Shown one piece after another: positions 18,820 through 27,212 of a stretch of 64,000 nucleotides of DNA. The stretch lies in NCBI GenBank assembly GCA_944326565.1, contig CALVEL010000001.1:372001-436000 (forward strand), given 5' to 3'. A program made the position numbers and the translations under genes. Position 1 is the stretch's first letter. Every line of letters begins with the position of its first letter. Under the pieces are notes generated by a model. The model was not told the origin of the DNA. It did no database searches and saw only the letters and a list, made by a program, of their open reading frames with translations. Origin of the DNA: Candidatus Gastranaerophilales bacterium (lineage in GTDB: Bacteria; Cyanobacteriota; Vampirovibrionia; Gastranaerophilales; Gastranaerophilaceae).

Positions 18820-18838
18820 ATTGTTTGTTATTGCTATC

Positions 18839-19519
18839 TTATACGTTTAAAATAAACCCGCCTTTATCAGCATTTTTAAGTTTGTCACCATCAATTTTAG
18901 CACGCAGATTTTTAATATATTTATAAACATAATCTCTTGGCAATTCTAAAAGATTTGCAAGGTCTTTTGCATATACGATTTTGTTATTGTTTTCCAAAAA
19001 ATAGTCAAATACTTTTTGTTCTCTATCTGTCAGAGCTTTTTTAAATACAATTCTGACTTCTTCTCTTAAAATATCTTTTGTTTCACTAACAGCGGCTTTT
19101 GTAGTTTTAGAGCCTGTAGCTTTTTTTATAGGTTTGACAATTTGAGTTTTATGTTCTTTTCCTGTGGTATTTTTAATAGATTTAGATGTTTTTGCAGGTG
19201 TCTTTTTTTCAATTTTTGTTTTAGCAGCATCACTTGTATCTACTTTAAGATTTGAGACAGAAAAAGGTGATGGAGAAATTTCTCTTTCTCTTTCGTAGGC
19301 TCTGTCTGCAATGGTACTTAATCTTTCTGCTTTTGAGGGCATCCAGTCATCAGCTGTTGAAATTACAGGTTGTCCTTTTAATACTATATCTACCAAATCA
19401 TTTGTCGGCTTTGATTCTTCAATTTTTTTGCCTAGTCTTGCCGCAAATTCTTCTAATGTAATCTTTTCTAATGAGCTTCTCCATTGTTTGATCTCTTCTT
19501 TGCTCAAGTATTCAGACAT
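18839..19519 (-). CDS. DNA-binding protein with C-terminal winged helix and Lys/Thr-rich linker
   Basis: A 226-residue protein. The last 65 residues (KALTDREQKVFDYFLENN... to KGGFILNV) read as an OmpR-like winged helix-turn-helix, with the recognition-helix region DYVYKYIKNLRAKID and a wing ending in GGFIL. The N-terminal 80 residues are helical and acidic (LSKEEIKQWRSSLEKITLEE). Between them is a low-complexity Lys/Thr/Ser linker (about 95-145). There is no receiver domain, so it is not a classical response regulator. A good AAGGAG site precedes the ATG. Function is probably transcriptional control; targets are unknown. Confidence 0.65.
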   Translation of the reverse strand: MSEYLSKEEIKQWRSSLEKITLEEFAARLGKKIEESKPTNDLVDIVLKGQPVISTADDWMPSKAERLSTIADRAYEREREISPSPFSVSNLKVDTSDAAKTKIEKKTPAKTSKSIKNTTGKEHKTQIVKPIKKATGSKTTKAAVSETKDILREEVRIVFKKALTDREQKVFDYFLENNNKIVYAKDLANLLELPRDYVYKYIKNLRAKIDGDKLKNADKGGFILNV

Positions 19520-19670
19520 TCATTAATCTCCTTAAACTGTGTATTTATCCTACTTGTTATTCTTAATGTATCATGAATTTTGAGTAATGACTCAAAATGT
19601 TTCAGTACGTAAATTTTTATGTTTATTGCTTTACAAAACCTTGAAAAACTTTTAGAACAGTTTTTGTTTT

Positions 19671-20342
19671 TTAGTACATAACTCCAGAATCAAGAATTTT
19701 TTGTACTTCAGATTTCATAATTTTATGTATTTCATTTATTGGTTTTGTGCCATCTATACTTATGAAATTATACTCAGATTTCATATCATTATATTGCTCG
19801 AGACATTTTTTCTGATAGATTTCAAAGCTTTTATAAAAGTCTGTAGAAAATCCTACATCGCGTCCGCTTTCATAAAAATCTAATCCTGTTGTACCTATAA
19901 TCCTTTTTAAAAGAACATCTACAGGCATATCAAGGTAAAATACCAAATCAGGTTCGGGTGCATATTCATATAAATTTTTCACCCATTCAATATTTTGACC
20001 TCTTACGACATCTCTAGCAAGAGCAGTGTAATAATATCTGTCTAAAAGTACTATAAAACCGGATTTTAAAGCCGGAATAATCGTATTTTCAAGTCTGTCT
20101 GCAAAATCAGCTGCATATAAAAGACTATATGTTGTTGCATTTAACAAATTTCTGTCTTTGGCATCATCAATTACATTTGCAATCAATCTTGAAGTCTTCC
20201 ATTCTGATACCATAACTCCATAAGACTGATCTTCGATTGCTCGTTTCAAAAGTTCCAGCTGAGTTGATTTTCCGCTGCCGTCAGTTCCTTCAATTACAAT
20301 CAGAAGTCCTTCATAATTATGTTTCTTTTTAAATTTTTCCAT
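19671..20342 (-). CDS. thymidylate-kinase-like P-loop kinase, copy 2
   Basis: A 223-residue nucleoside-monophosphate kinase of the thymidylate-kinase superfamily. The P-loop is IEGTDGSGKSTQ (18-28), and the substrate-side DR motif is LLDRYYYTALARDVVRG. In place of the usual TREPGGT after the P-loop strand it has VSEWKTSRLI, as does its neighbour in modified form. It overlaps the upstream copy by one base (TAATG) and is clearly a tandem duplicate. Because the substrate loop differs from canonical Tmk, dTMP specificity is not certain. No other tmk is in the window. Confidence 0.8.
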   Translation of the reverse strand: MEKFKKKHNYEGLLIVIEGTDGSGKSTQLELLKRAIEDQSYGVMVSEWKTSRLIANVIDDAKDRNLLNATTYSLLYAADFADRLENTIIPALKSGFIVLLDRYYYTALARDVVRGQNIEWVKNLYEYAPEPDLVFYLDMPVDVLLKRIIGTTGLDFYESGRDVGFSTDFYKSFEIYQKKCLEQYNDMKSEYNFISIDGTKPINEIHKIMKSEVQKILDSGVMY

Positions 20343-21016
20343 TATATAACAACTCCTTTTGCTTCAAGAACTTTTTTAAGCATTTCTCTTATTTCGACTT
20401 GTTTTTTATGTATTGAATCCATTGCATCAATTTTTACAAGACCAAATTCTTTTACCATTTTTTGGTATTCTTTTATTACACGTGTTTGGAATATCATATA
20501 ACTTTCATAAGGGTCGTTGCTTAATTTTAAATCCATTCCCGCTTCATAGAATTTGGGAGCACGATTTGAGCAAATTCTTTCCATTGAAACTTTTGGGTTG
20601 ATATCAAAATAAATTGCCAAATCAGGTTTTATTGCAAAATCATATACTTTTCTGACCCATTGAGGATCAACTCCTCTTGCTACGTCTCTTGCAAAAGCTG
20701 TATAAGCATATCTGTCTGCAAGTACAATAAAACCGGCTTTTAGTGCTGGATCTATTACTTGTTTAAGTCTGTCAGCGAAATCTACTGCGTGTAGTAAAGA
20801 AAAAGTCCTTGGCGACAGCATATTTTTCTTTTTAGCTAATTTAGTTGTCTGGCTTATTAATTCAGATGAATTCCACTCAGTAAAAATTACATCTTGTCCT
20901 ATAGATTTAAGCCAATCTCTAAGAAGTGCTAATTGAGTTGATTTACCACTGCCATCAATTCCTTCTACACAGATTAGTGTACCTTTCAAATTATGTTTTT
21001 CAGTTAATTTAGACAA
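20342..21016 (-). CDS. thymidylate-kinase-like P-loop kinase, copy 1
   Basis: A 224-residue kinase, first gene of the tandem pair. The P-loop is VEGIDGSGKSTQ (17-28), the DR motif is LADRYAYTAFARDVARGVD, and both proteins share the FADRL segment and the block before it (SLLHAVDFADRL versus SLLYAADFADRL). The TREPGGT position reads FTEWNSSELI. It ends in a TAATG junction with copy 2, so the products are made together and might form a heterodimer (thymidylate kinases are dimers). One copy may be dTMP kinase and the other act on another nucleotide. Confidence 0.8.
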   Translation of the reverse strand: MSKLTEKHNLKGTLICVEGIDGSGKSTQLALLRDWLKSIGQDVIFTEWNSSELISQTTKLAKKKNMLSPRTFSLLHAVDFADRLKQVIDPALKAGFIVLADRYAYTAFARDVARGVDPQWVRKVYDFAIKPDLAIYFDINPKVSMERICSNRAPKFYEAGMDLKLSNDPYESYMIFQTRVIKEYQKMVKEFGLVKIDAMDSIHKKQVEIREMLKKVLEAKGVVI

Positions 21017-21060
21017 ATTTTTAACCTCTTTCTTGTATTTTAGAAGTGTTGTTTATTGAA

Positions 21061-21894
21061 TTATATTTCAAGCATTGCTGTATTTATTTTACCGAATTTT
21101 GCAGACATATTATCAATTAAATGAATCAGATATAGCTCAGGTTCAAGATCTCTTTCATTTAAATCTATAATTGCACCCCATTCAGTACGTCCATGGTGGG
21201 CTGCAATCATCTTGGCTACTTCTTTGAACCCTTGAGTCATACAGATTGAAAATCCGTATTGGGAATGAGTTATCCATTCTTTTCTGAAATCTTCATCATA
21301 GTCAATAAGTCCTGTTTCTAAATCAATTTTATATTCGAAAATTTTTCCTATATCATGCAAAATGCAGGCAGCGTAGATGTTGTCTCTATTGGGTTTATAA
21401 TCCATTGCATTCATATTAATTTCGGCAAATTTAAGACATTCTACTGTATGTACAAGCAATCCGCCAATATAGTTGTGATGCATAAGCTTTGCTGCTGGGG
21501 CAATTTTAATTAATTCTTTATGTGTTTCAAAATAGTCTTTAAGAAAGCATTTGAGTTTTTCATTTTCAATTTTGTCAAAGTATGATACTAATTCTTTAAA
21601 ATATACTTCTCTTTCTGTTTCATTAAGTCCCATTTTGGCTTCTTTAATAAGTTCTAGAGAATTGACAAGACAGTTGTTAAATTTTTCATTAAAAGATCCT
21701 GATACTATTCGCAAAAGATTTCCGCATCTGAATAATTTGCTGTCCATTCTATTAAGTGCTTCTTCCCAGAGAATACAGTTTAAAAGGGTATCATCTTCTG
21801 TATTACGAAGCTGCAACTTACCCATTTTGGTTCCAGCTTTTGTATCTCCTACTGAAAAAATTACTACTTCATATATTACATCAGTACTGAACAT
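21061..21894 (-). CDS. YhaM-like 3'-5' exoribonuclease (OB fold plus HD domain)
   Basis: A 277-residue protein with an N-terminal OB-type nucleic-acid-binding region (VGDTKAGTKMGKLQLRNTED, about 16-35) and a C-terminal HD metal-binding hydrolase domain: HHNYIGGLLVHTVEC (first His), ILHDIGKIFEY (HD), ITHSQYG, and AAHHGRTEWG. This architecture and the motif HNYxGGLLxHT are those of Bacillus YhaM, an exonuclease acting on RNA and short DNA. It lies upstream of the tandem kinases on the same strand, 45 bases away, so it may be co-transcribed with them. Confidence 0.85.
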   Translation of the reverse strand: MFSTDVIYEVVIFSVGDTKAGTKMGKLQLRNTEDDTLLNCILWEEALNRMDSKLFRCGNLLRIVSGSFNEKFNNCLVNSLELIKEAKMGLNETEREVYFKELVSYFDKIENEKLKCFLKDYFETHKELIKIAPAAKLMHHNYIGGLLVHTVECLKFAEINMNAMDYKPNRDNIYAACILHDIGKIFEYKIDLETGLIDYDEDFRKEWITHSQYGFSICMTQGFKEVAKMIAAHHGRTEWGAIIDLNERDLEPELYLIHLIDNMSAKFGKINTAMLEI

Positions 21895-21997
21895 AAACTC
21901 ATCCTTAATAAAATTCTTTTATACCTAATTCTATCATAAAGAATTGATATTAAAATATGATGTTAAAATTTATATAGTTCGACTGTAATAAATAAAC

Positions 21998-22026
21998 TTG
22001 TAAAAAGTAAAAAATTAATATATACT
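21998..22026 (+). promoter_or_regulatory. promoter P1 upstream of the poly-G leader (locus A)
   Basis: TTGTAA (21998-22003) and TATACT (22021-22026) are 17 bases apart. The start site would be near 22033, about 30 bases before the ATG of the poly-G leader at 22062. Confidence 0.55.
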
Positions 22027-22061
22027 AATAACGTAAAATTGAAAACCAAAGGAGATGGAGT

Positions 22062-22115
22062 ATGAAAAAGTGCACTATGACTAAGTTTCAGGGGGGGGGG
22101 GGCACCCGAGAATAA
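22062..22115 (+). CDS. 17-codon leader ORF containing a G12 tract (locus A)
   Basis: A ribosome site (GGAGATGGAG) precedes an ATG at 22062. In the given sequence the frame encodes 17 residues, MKKCTMTKFQGGGGTRE, and stops at TAA 22113. The GGGG comes from a run of twelve G at 22091-22102. The leader is strongly similar to that at 24279 and to the broken copy at 28629. If the run held 13 (or 10) G, the ATG would be in frame with the pilin ORF starting at 22205, with no stop between (about 34 further codons). It may be a contingency leader, a true micropeptide, or the remnant of a pilin gene. Confidence 0.5.
   Translation: MKKCTMTKFQGGGGTRE
22091..22102 (+). repeat. poly-G tract, 12 G, locus A
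   Basis: Twelve consecutive G follow TTTCA and precede CACCCGAGAATAAGCTCCTG. Apart from the identical tract at 24308, the longest G runs I noticed elsewhere in this AT-rich window are 6. Such runs mutate in length by slipped-strand mispairing. Confidence 0.95.
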
Positions 22116-22144
22116 GCTCCTGGTTGGTTACAAAAATAAACCGA

Positions 22145-22173
22145 TTGCATGCTGACTATAAAAATGATAAAAT
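22145..22173 (+). promoter_or_regulatory. promoter P2 between the poly-G leader and the pilin ATG (locus A)
   Basis: TTGCAT (22145-22150) and TAAAAT (22168-22173) are 17 bases apart. A transcript from here would start near 22180 and carry the pilin ATG at 22205, bypassing the poly-G leader. The -35 is identical to that of the locus B promoter. Confidence 0.45.
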
Positions 22174-22204
22174 GAATATTATATTAGGTAGCAAAGAGGT
22201 CAGT

Positions 22205-23011
22205 ATGAAAAAAGCATTTACAATGGCTGAAGTATTGATAACATTAGGTGTTATAGGCATCGTTGTCGCAATGACTCTACCGTCATTAATAAATAGAATG
22301 AATGATAAGCAGAATATAGCAAAATGGAAGAAGGAATATTCTGTCCTGAGTAATGCATTTAATATTATTCTTGCTGAGGATATTCCAATATGTATGTATT
22401 ATTCTGCCAATGGTGATTGTACTTATGGTGATAAAGGATATCTTGATTTTTCTGCTGAATTTATGGAAAAGATAAAAAATACCTTACAAGTAGTGAGTTT
22501 TTGTTCTAAACCAGGGAAAGTTGATCGTAATTATGAATGTGATAATTACAATAGTGATTATTGGAAAAAGAATTCAAAATATAAATGGTCTGGTACTGCC
22601 AATATATATAGTCAATATAAAGCACTTGGCGTAAGTAAAATGTCTAATCCAAATTCATATTCACCTTATGGTTTGAATGCGTATAATTTTTATACAATGG
22701 CATATCTTTTGAATGACGGTGCAGCAGTTTATTTTGGTGGGTTGTGGGATGGGCCATGGATAGTTGTAGATGTAAATAATTTTCAAAACGGTCCGAATGA
22801 AGTAGGTCGTGATGTCTTTATCATAAAAGTATATTCTAATTACAGAAAACGAGAACACTGGATGCGTCCAGCAGGAGCTAAAGACACACCTGGGTATAAT
22901 AAAGCAGAATCAGGCAGTTATGGTTGCTCTAGTAAAATCGGACTTCAAACATCTAATACAATTTATGATGCTGCAGGTGCTGGGTGTTCTGCTAAGTATT
23001 TATTGGAATAA
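22205..23011 (+). CDS. type IV prepilin-like / pseudopilin protein (locus A)
   Basis: A 268-residue protein with a class III (prepilin) signal: MKKA, then FTMAEVLITLGVIGIVVAMT, with Glu at +5 of the mature protein and a hydrophobic helix of about 20 residues. The residue before the cleavage site is Ala and not the usual Gly, which prepilin peptidases tolerate less well. The globular part has many Cys and aromatic residues and ends GAGCSAKYLLE, like the protein at 36091. I choose ATG 22205 (AAAGAGGT upstream), although the frame is open back to the G12 tract. It is probably matured by the peptidase encoded at 13389 and assembled into a pilus or pseudopilus. Confidence 0.82.
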   Translation: MKKAFTMAEVLITLGVIGIVVAMTLPSLINRMNDKQNIAKWKKEYSVLSNAFNIILAEDIPICMYYSANGDCTYGDKGYLDFSAEFMEKIKNTLQVVSFCSKPGKVDRNYECDNYNSDYWKKNSKYKWSGTANIYSQYKALGVSKMSNPNSYSPYGLNAYNFYTMAYLLNDGAAVYFGGLWDGPWIVVDVNNFQNGPNEVGRDVFIIKVYSNYRKREHWMRPAGAKDTPGYNKAESGSYGCSSKIGLQTSNTIYDAAGAGCSAKYLLE

Positions 23012-23068
23012 AATAAATTTAATTTGTTAGTAAAGAAATTATATTTTGAGTTTATTTTTGAGTTTAAA

Positions 23069-23100
23069 AAAGTGCATCAATTTGATGCACTTTAGTTTTT
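23069..23100. terminator. terminator between locus A pilin and ilvC
   Basis: AAAGTGCATCAA and TTGATGCACTTT are perfect complements (23069-23080, 23082-23093), with T-rich sequence on both sides (TTTTT at 23096-23100, A6 before the stem). It can end both the pilin transcript and the convergent ilvC transcript. Confidence 0.75.
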
Positions 23101-23121
23101 TAGACATAAAATTGTTAATTT

Positions 23122-24147
<1,026 letters not shown>

Positions 24148-24182
24148 CTAATACACTTCTTTCTTTTATACTCCCTATACAA

Positions 24183-24210
24183 ATTCTAGCACAAAGTCGA
24201 AAAGATACAA
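24183..24210 (-). promoter_or_regulatory. promoter for ilvC
   Basis: On the minus strand TTGTAT (24210-24205) and TAGAAT (24188-24183) are 16 bases apart, about 36 bases before the ilvC ATG. It is back to back with the locus B pilin promoter (its -35 is 10 bases away). Confidence 0.45.
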
Positions 24211-24220
24211 ATCAGAAATG

Positions 24221-24249
24221 TTGCATAATTTTTGAAAGTATAATATACT
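24221..24249 (+). promoter_or_regulatory. promoter for the poly-G pilin gene (locus B)
   Basis: TTGCAT (24221-24226) and TATACT (24244-24249) are 17 bases apart and 29 bases before the leader ATG at 24279. The same -10 and spacing occur at locus A (P1). Confidence 0.55.
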
Positions 24250-24278
24250 TTTAACTGTAAAAACGACAGGAGGAAAAT

Positions 24279-24332
24279 ATGAAAAAGCACGCTATGAGTG
24301 GATTTACGGGGGGGGGGGGCACCCGAAAATAA
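24279..24332 (+). CDS. 17-codon leader ORF containing a G12 tract (locus B)
   Basis: ACAGGAGGAAAAT is an excellent ribosome site before ATG 24279. With twelve G the frame reads MKKHAMSGFTGGGGTRK and stops at TAA 24330. With eleven (or fourteen) G it reads through GGGAPENNAPVREKEKFLG into FTLAEVLITLG of the pilin, giving one 243-residue prepilin. The given sequence thus appears to be an OFF version of a single gene. The alternative is a real 17-residue peptide, supported only by the equal length of the two G12 leaders. Confidence 0.6.
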   Translation: MKKHAMSGFTGGGGTRK

Positions 24333-25011
24333 CGCTCCTGTAAGAGAAAAAGAAAAATTTTTAGGATTTACTTTAGCTGAAGTATTAATAACATTGGGGA
24401 TTATTGGTATAGTCGCCGCGATGACGATACCAGGTTTAATCAAGAATTATCAGGAAAGACAATTCAAGACAGCGTATAAAAAAGTATATTCAGAAATATC
24501 CCAAGCATTCCAAGAAGCATTGCTAAATCAGGAGTTTAATCGTAATGGCTATAGAGATATGCAAGCTACGACAGAAGAATTTAATATATTAAAATCCAAA
24601 TTCAAAGTAATGCTAGATTGTGGCTCTGAAGACATATACCGTTGCTGGGAAAAAGGTGATACCTTGTGCGGTGGATCATGTTCATCAGGCAATTCCTCGG
24701 ATGGTATTGATATGGAAGATGGTGCACCTAGAGAAAATGATTCGCAATGTTTTATTGATGCTGGTGGGCAAAGTTGGTGTACATATCATAATGATGAAAA
24801 TATATTTTTAGTCGATACAAACGGATTTTCAAATCCGAACAGATTTGGTCGTGATAGATGGATTTTTACATTTGCTGATATAAATAACAGTAGAGCAGAT
24901 TATGCTAAAGATTATAAAAAAGTTATTCCTTATTTGAATCAAGATATATTAACACAAGAAGCTTTTTGCAAACGTCCGCCTTGCTATTATCAATCCTGGC
25001 TTTTGAAGTAA
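24298..25011 (+). CDS. type IV prepilin-like protein, out of frame with its start in this sequence (locus B)
   Basis: The pilin frame is open from a GTG at 24298 (237 codons) but has no ATG before the hydrophobic helix. The only well-placed start, ATG 24279, is one frame away because of the G12 tract at 24308-24319. The protein has FLG then FTLAEVLITLGIIGIVAAMT (Gly at -1, Glu at +5), followed by a globular domain with Cys pairs (LDCGSEDIYRCWEK, TLCGGSCSSG) and the family block VDTNGFSNPNRFGRD. In the joined form the leader would be about 34 residues, long for a prepilin. The peptidase at 13389 is the likely processing enzyme. Confidence 0.78.
   Translation: MDLRGGGAPENNAPVREKEKFLGFTLAEVLITLGIIGIVAAMTIPGLIKNYQERQFKTAYKKVYSEISQAFQEALLNQEFNRNGYRDMQATTEEFNILKSKFKVMLDCGSEDIYRCWEKGDTLCGGSCSSGNSSDGIDMEDGAPRENDSQCFIDAGGQSWCTYHNDENIFLVDTNGFSNPNRFGRDRWIFTFADINNSRADYAKDYKKVIPYLNQDILTQEAFCKRPPCYYQSWLLK
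24308..24319 (+). repeat. poly-G tract, 12 G, locus B
   Basis: Twelve G follow GGATTTAC and precede CACCCGAAAATAACGCTCCTG, nearly the same flanks as at 22091. It sits 10 codons after the ATG. Its length decides whether the ATG is joined to the pilin. Confidence 0.95.
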
Positions 25012-25022
25012 AATGTAAAAAT

Positions 25023-25053
25023 GTTATGGTGTGTTGTTTTAATACACCATAAC
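25023..25053 (+). terminator. terminator of the locus B pilin
   Basis: GTTATGGTGT (25023-25032) pairs with ACACCATAAC (25044-25053) around an 11-base loop, followed by TTTAATAAAATTTT. The T run is broken, so termination strength is uncertain. Confidence 0.5.
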
Positions 25054-25131
25054 TTTAATAAAATTTTAAACAAGGATTTAGTAAAAAAGCCAAAATGGTA
25101 TTGCTAAAAAATGTACTATATTTTTACTTGA

Positions 25132-26121
25132 TTAATTGGTTACAATTTTGCTGTTTTCACCGAATAAAAACACTTGTATTGCATTTTCTGCTGTCTTTAC
25201 AGGACGGTAAAAATGTTTTACTAAAATAATTTGGTTTTGTATCGGAATATAATTTTTGTTCCTCAAATATTCACCTAATTTTTCAGTTGTTTTGGTATAA
25301 TTTTTCTGCTTGATAAATGTGTAAAAAACACTTCTTCTGCGTGCAATTTCAGAAATTGCATATTTTAAAATATCGTCATAAGAAATTTCGTATCCGTCAC
25401 TGGTCATAAAATCAATAATAAAATTGTTATTGTCGCTTGTTGTAATGGACAGATATGCAATAATTCTTTTGTGAATGGGTTCTTCTAATACATACCTGTT
25501 TTTGTAAAATTGAGTGTAACCTCCAAGTATCGGGTCTTCAAATTCTTGTCTGATACGCTCAAGTGAAGCTTTATAAATAGTTTCAATTTCACCATTGTAG
25601 AGTTTGCATACGGATTTAGCGTCACTGTTATTGAAAGGTCTGAACCCGCAGGGAATTTCAGTAGGCTTTTCAAAATTTTCGACTTTCCATAACGTTTCAC
25701 TAGCGCATTGTCTGAATCCGCAGCCCTCAGTAAAAAGTTTTAAAAGTTCATCATGGCATTCATCAACAGCCACAATGAACGAAGTTGCGCCTTTTGCCGA
25801 GTACTTTGATGTGACAAAGTCAATCAACTGTTTTCCAGCATCATAAAGATTGTTTTGAAACACAAGTCGGGTAATATTAATTTTATAAGGGTTCCCTATA
25901 GCCGGTTCAATGGTGATTATTCCAAGAATTTCTTTGCCATCCAACAGAATATATGATTCATTTAGAAACTTGTATTTTAACGGCAATATTGAGCTGATAA
26001 TCCCTAAAGGTTCATTTAAAAGAGCTTTGTAAAAAAACTCCCCTTCAGCAGAGCCCAGATAAGAGATCATCTTTTTTATTTTAGGATAGTCAAAACAAGT
26101 TAACTTTCGGATACGTGTCAT
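25132..26121 (-). CDS. GNAT-like N-acetyltransferase-type protein
   Basis: A 329-residue protein that starts MTRIRKLTCFDYPKIKKMIS, a common opening of GNAT proteins, and has predicted alternating strands and helices consistent with one GNAT fold in the N-terminal half (to about residue 150) and a second, weaker one in the C-terminal half (from CGFRPFNNSDAKSVCKLY). The acetyl-CoA loop (Q/RxxGxG/A) is not clearly seen, so catalytic activity is doubtful. No substrate can be proposed. It is a single gene divergent from the dehydrogenase pair at 26190, with about 68 bases between. Confidence 0.5.
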   Translation of the reverse strand: MTRIRKLTCFDYPKIKKMISYLGSAEGEFFYKALLNEPLGIISSILPLKYKFLNESYILLDGKEILGIITIEPAIGNPYKINITRLVFQNNLYDAGKQLIDFVTSKYSAKGATSFIVAVDECHDELLKLFTEGCGFRQCASETLWKVENFEKPTEIPCGFRPFNNSDAKSVCKLYNGEIETIYKASLERIRQEFEDPILGGYTQFYKNRYVLEEPIHKRIIAYLSITTSDNNNFIIDFMTSDGYEISYDDILKYAISEIARRRSVFYTFIKQKNYTKTTEKLGEYLRNKNYIPIQNQIILVKHFYRPVKTAENAIQVFLFGENSKIVTN

Positions 26122-26189
26122 ATTCTTATTATATATTCTATTAAGCAGTTTCGCAAGTTTGTGTTAAAATTTTTGTGAAGAGGGATAAT

Positions 26190-27200
26190 ATGAAAATTGC
26201 AGTTATAGATGATGAAAAAATTACGATTAAAAGTTCAGATGATATAAAGCTAAACGGGCAAAAAGGAGCGGTTGTAAAAGTTTTAGGATGTGGGCTTTGC
26301 GGATCTGATATAGTTAAGTTCAAAGAAAAAATTTCACCTAATGGTACAGTACTTGGACATGAAATAGTTGCGGAAATTGTCGAAATTAATTCTTCGACTG
26401 GCTTTAAAGCGGGGGATAAAATTGTTACTTCACATCATATTCCTTGCGGAAAGTGTATATTCTGCATGTCTGGCAATGTCTCAATGTGTAAGCATTTTAA
26501 AAATACAAATATAATTCCCGGCGGATTCAGCGAGTATGTCTTTTTATCAGAAGAACATTTGGAAAATGTGGCACACTTGCTGCCTGAGAATATGGATGAA
26601 ATAGAGGGATCTTTTTATGAACCTTTAGGGTGTTGCGTAAGGGCAGTGCATCGGGCAAATTTAGTTAAAAATTCAACTGTTTTAGTAGTAGGACTCGGCT
26701 CTATCGGTATTCTTATGGCACAAGCTTTGAAAGCTCATGGAATGAATGTGATAGGATGTGATTTGATTGATGAACGGGTCGAATTACTGAAATCTTTAGG
26801 TCTTGAGGCGATAAATTCTTCTGATTTTGATAAAACTAAAAAGTATATCTTTAATAAAACAGATAACTACGGTGTAGATGCAGTATTTATGACTTCTGGT
26901 GCTGACAGAGCAATAGACTTTGCGTTAAAAATGGTACGAAACGGCGGTAAAATTTTGGTGTTTGCAAGTACGCCAAAAAATTTCGGCTATCCTAATAACG
27001 AGATATATTATAGAGAATTGACAATTCTTGGAAGTTATTCTCCTGCACCTTCAGATTTAGCAGAATCTTTGGAGCTGCTTAAAACAGGCCGAGTTAAAGT
27101 TAAAGGTTTGTCAACTGTATATGATTTTGATATGATTGATAAGGCTTTTGATGATACGATTTCTAATAAAATTTTGAAAGCATATATAAAAATTTCATAA
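26190..27200 (+). CDS. zinc-dependent medium-chain dehydrogenase, copy 1
   Basis: A 336-residue MDR-family oxidoreductase acting on an alcohol or polyol with NAD(P). The catalytic zinc site is GCGLCGSDIVKFK with LGHEIVAE; the structural zinc site is CGKCIFCMSGNVSMC. The Rossmann motif is GLGSIGILMAQ. I choose ATG 26190 (AGAGGG upstream) over the in-frame GTG at 26175. It is followed after 12 bases by a second MDR gene, so both form an operon. The pattern is close to sorbitol/threonine dehydrogenase-like enzymes, but the substrate cannot be named. Confidence 0.85.
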   Translation: MKIAVIDDEKITIKSSDDIKLNGQKGAVVKVLGCGLCGSDIVKFKEKISPNGTVLGHEIVAEIVEINSSTGFKAGDKIVTSHHIPCGKCIFCMSGNVSMCKHFKNTNIIPGGFSEYVFLSEEHLENVAHLLPENMDEIEGSFYEPLGCCVRAVHRANLVKNSTVLVVGLGSIGILMAQALKAHGMNVIGCDLIDERVELLKSLGLEAINSSDFDKTKKYIFNKTDNYGVDAVFMTSGADRAIDFALKMVRNGGKILVFASTPKNFGYPNNEIYYRELTILGSYSPAPSDLAESLELLKTGRVKVKGLSTVYDFDMIDKAFDDTISNKILKAYIKIS

Positions 27201-27212
27201 AAGGATTGAAAA

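Noticed and set aside
25132-26121. The GNAT-like protein as part of the pilin or dehydrogenase loci
   Set aside because: It has its own orientation and gap and no shared motif; nothing links it functionally.
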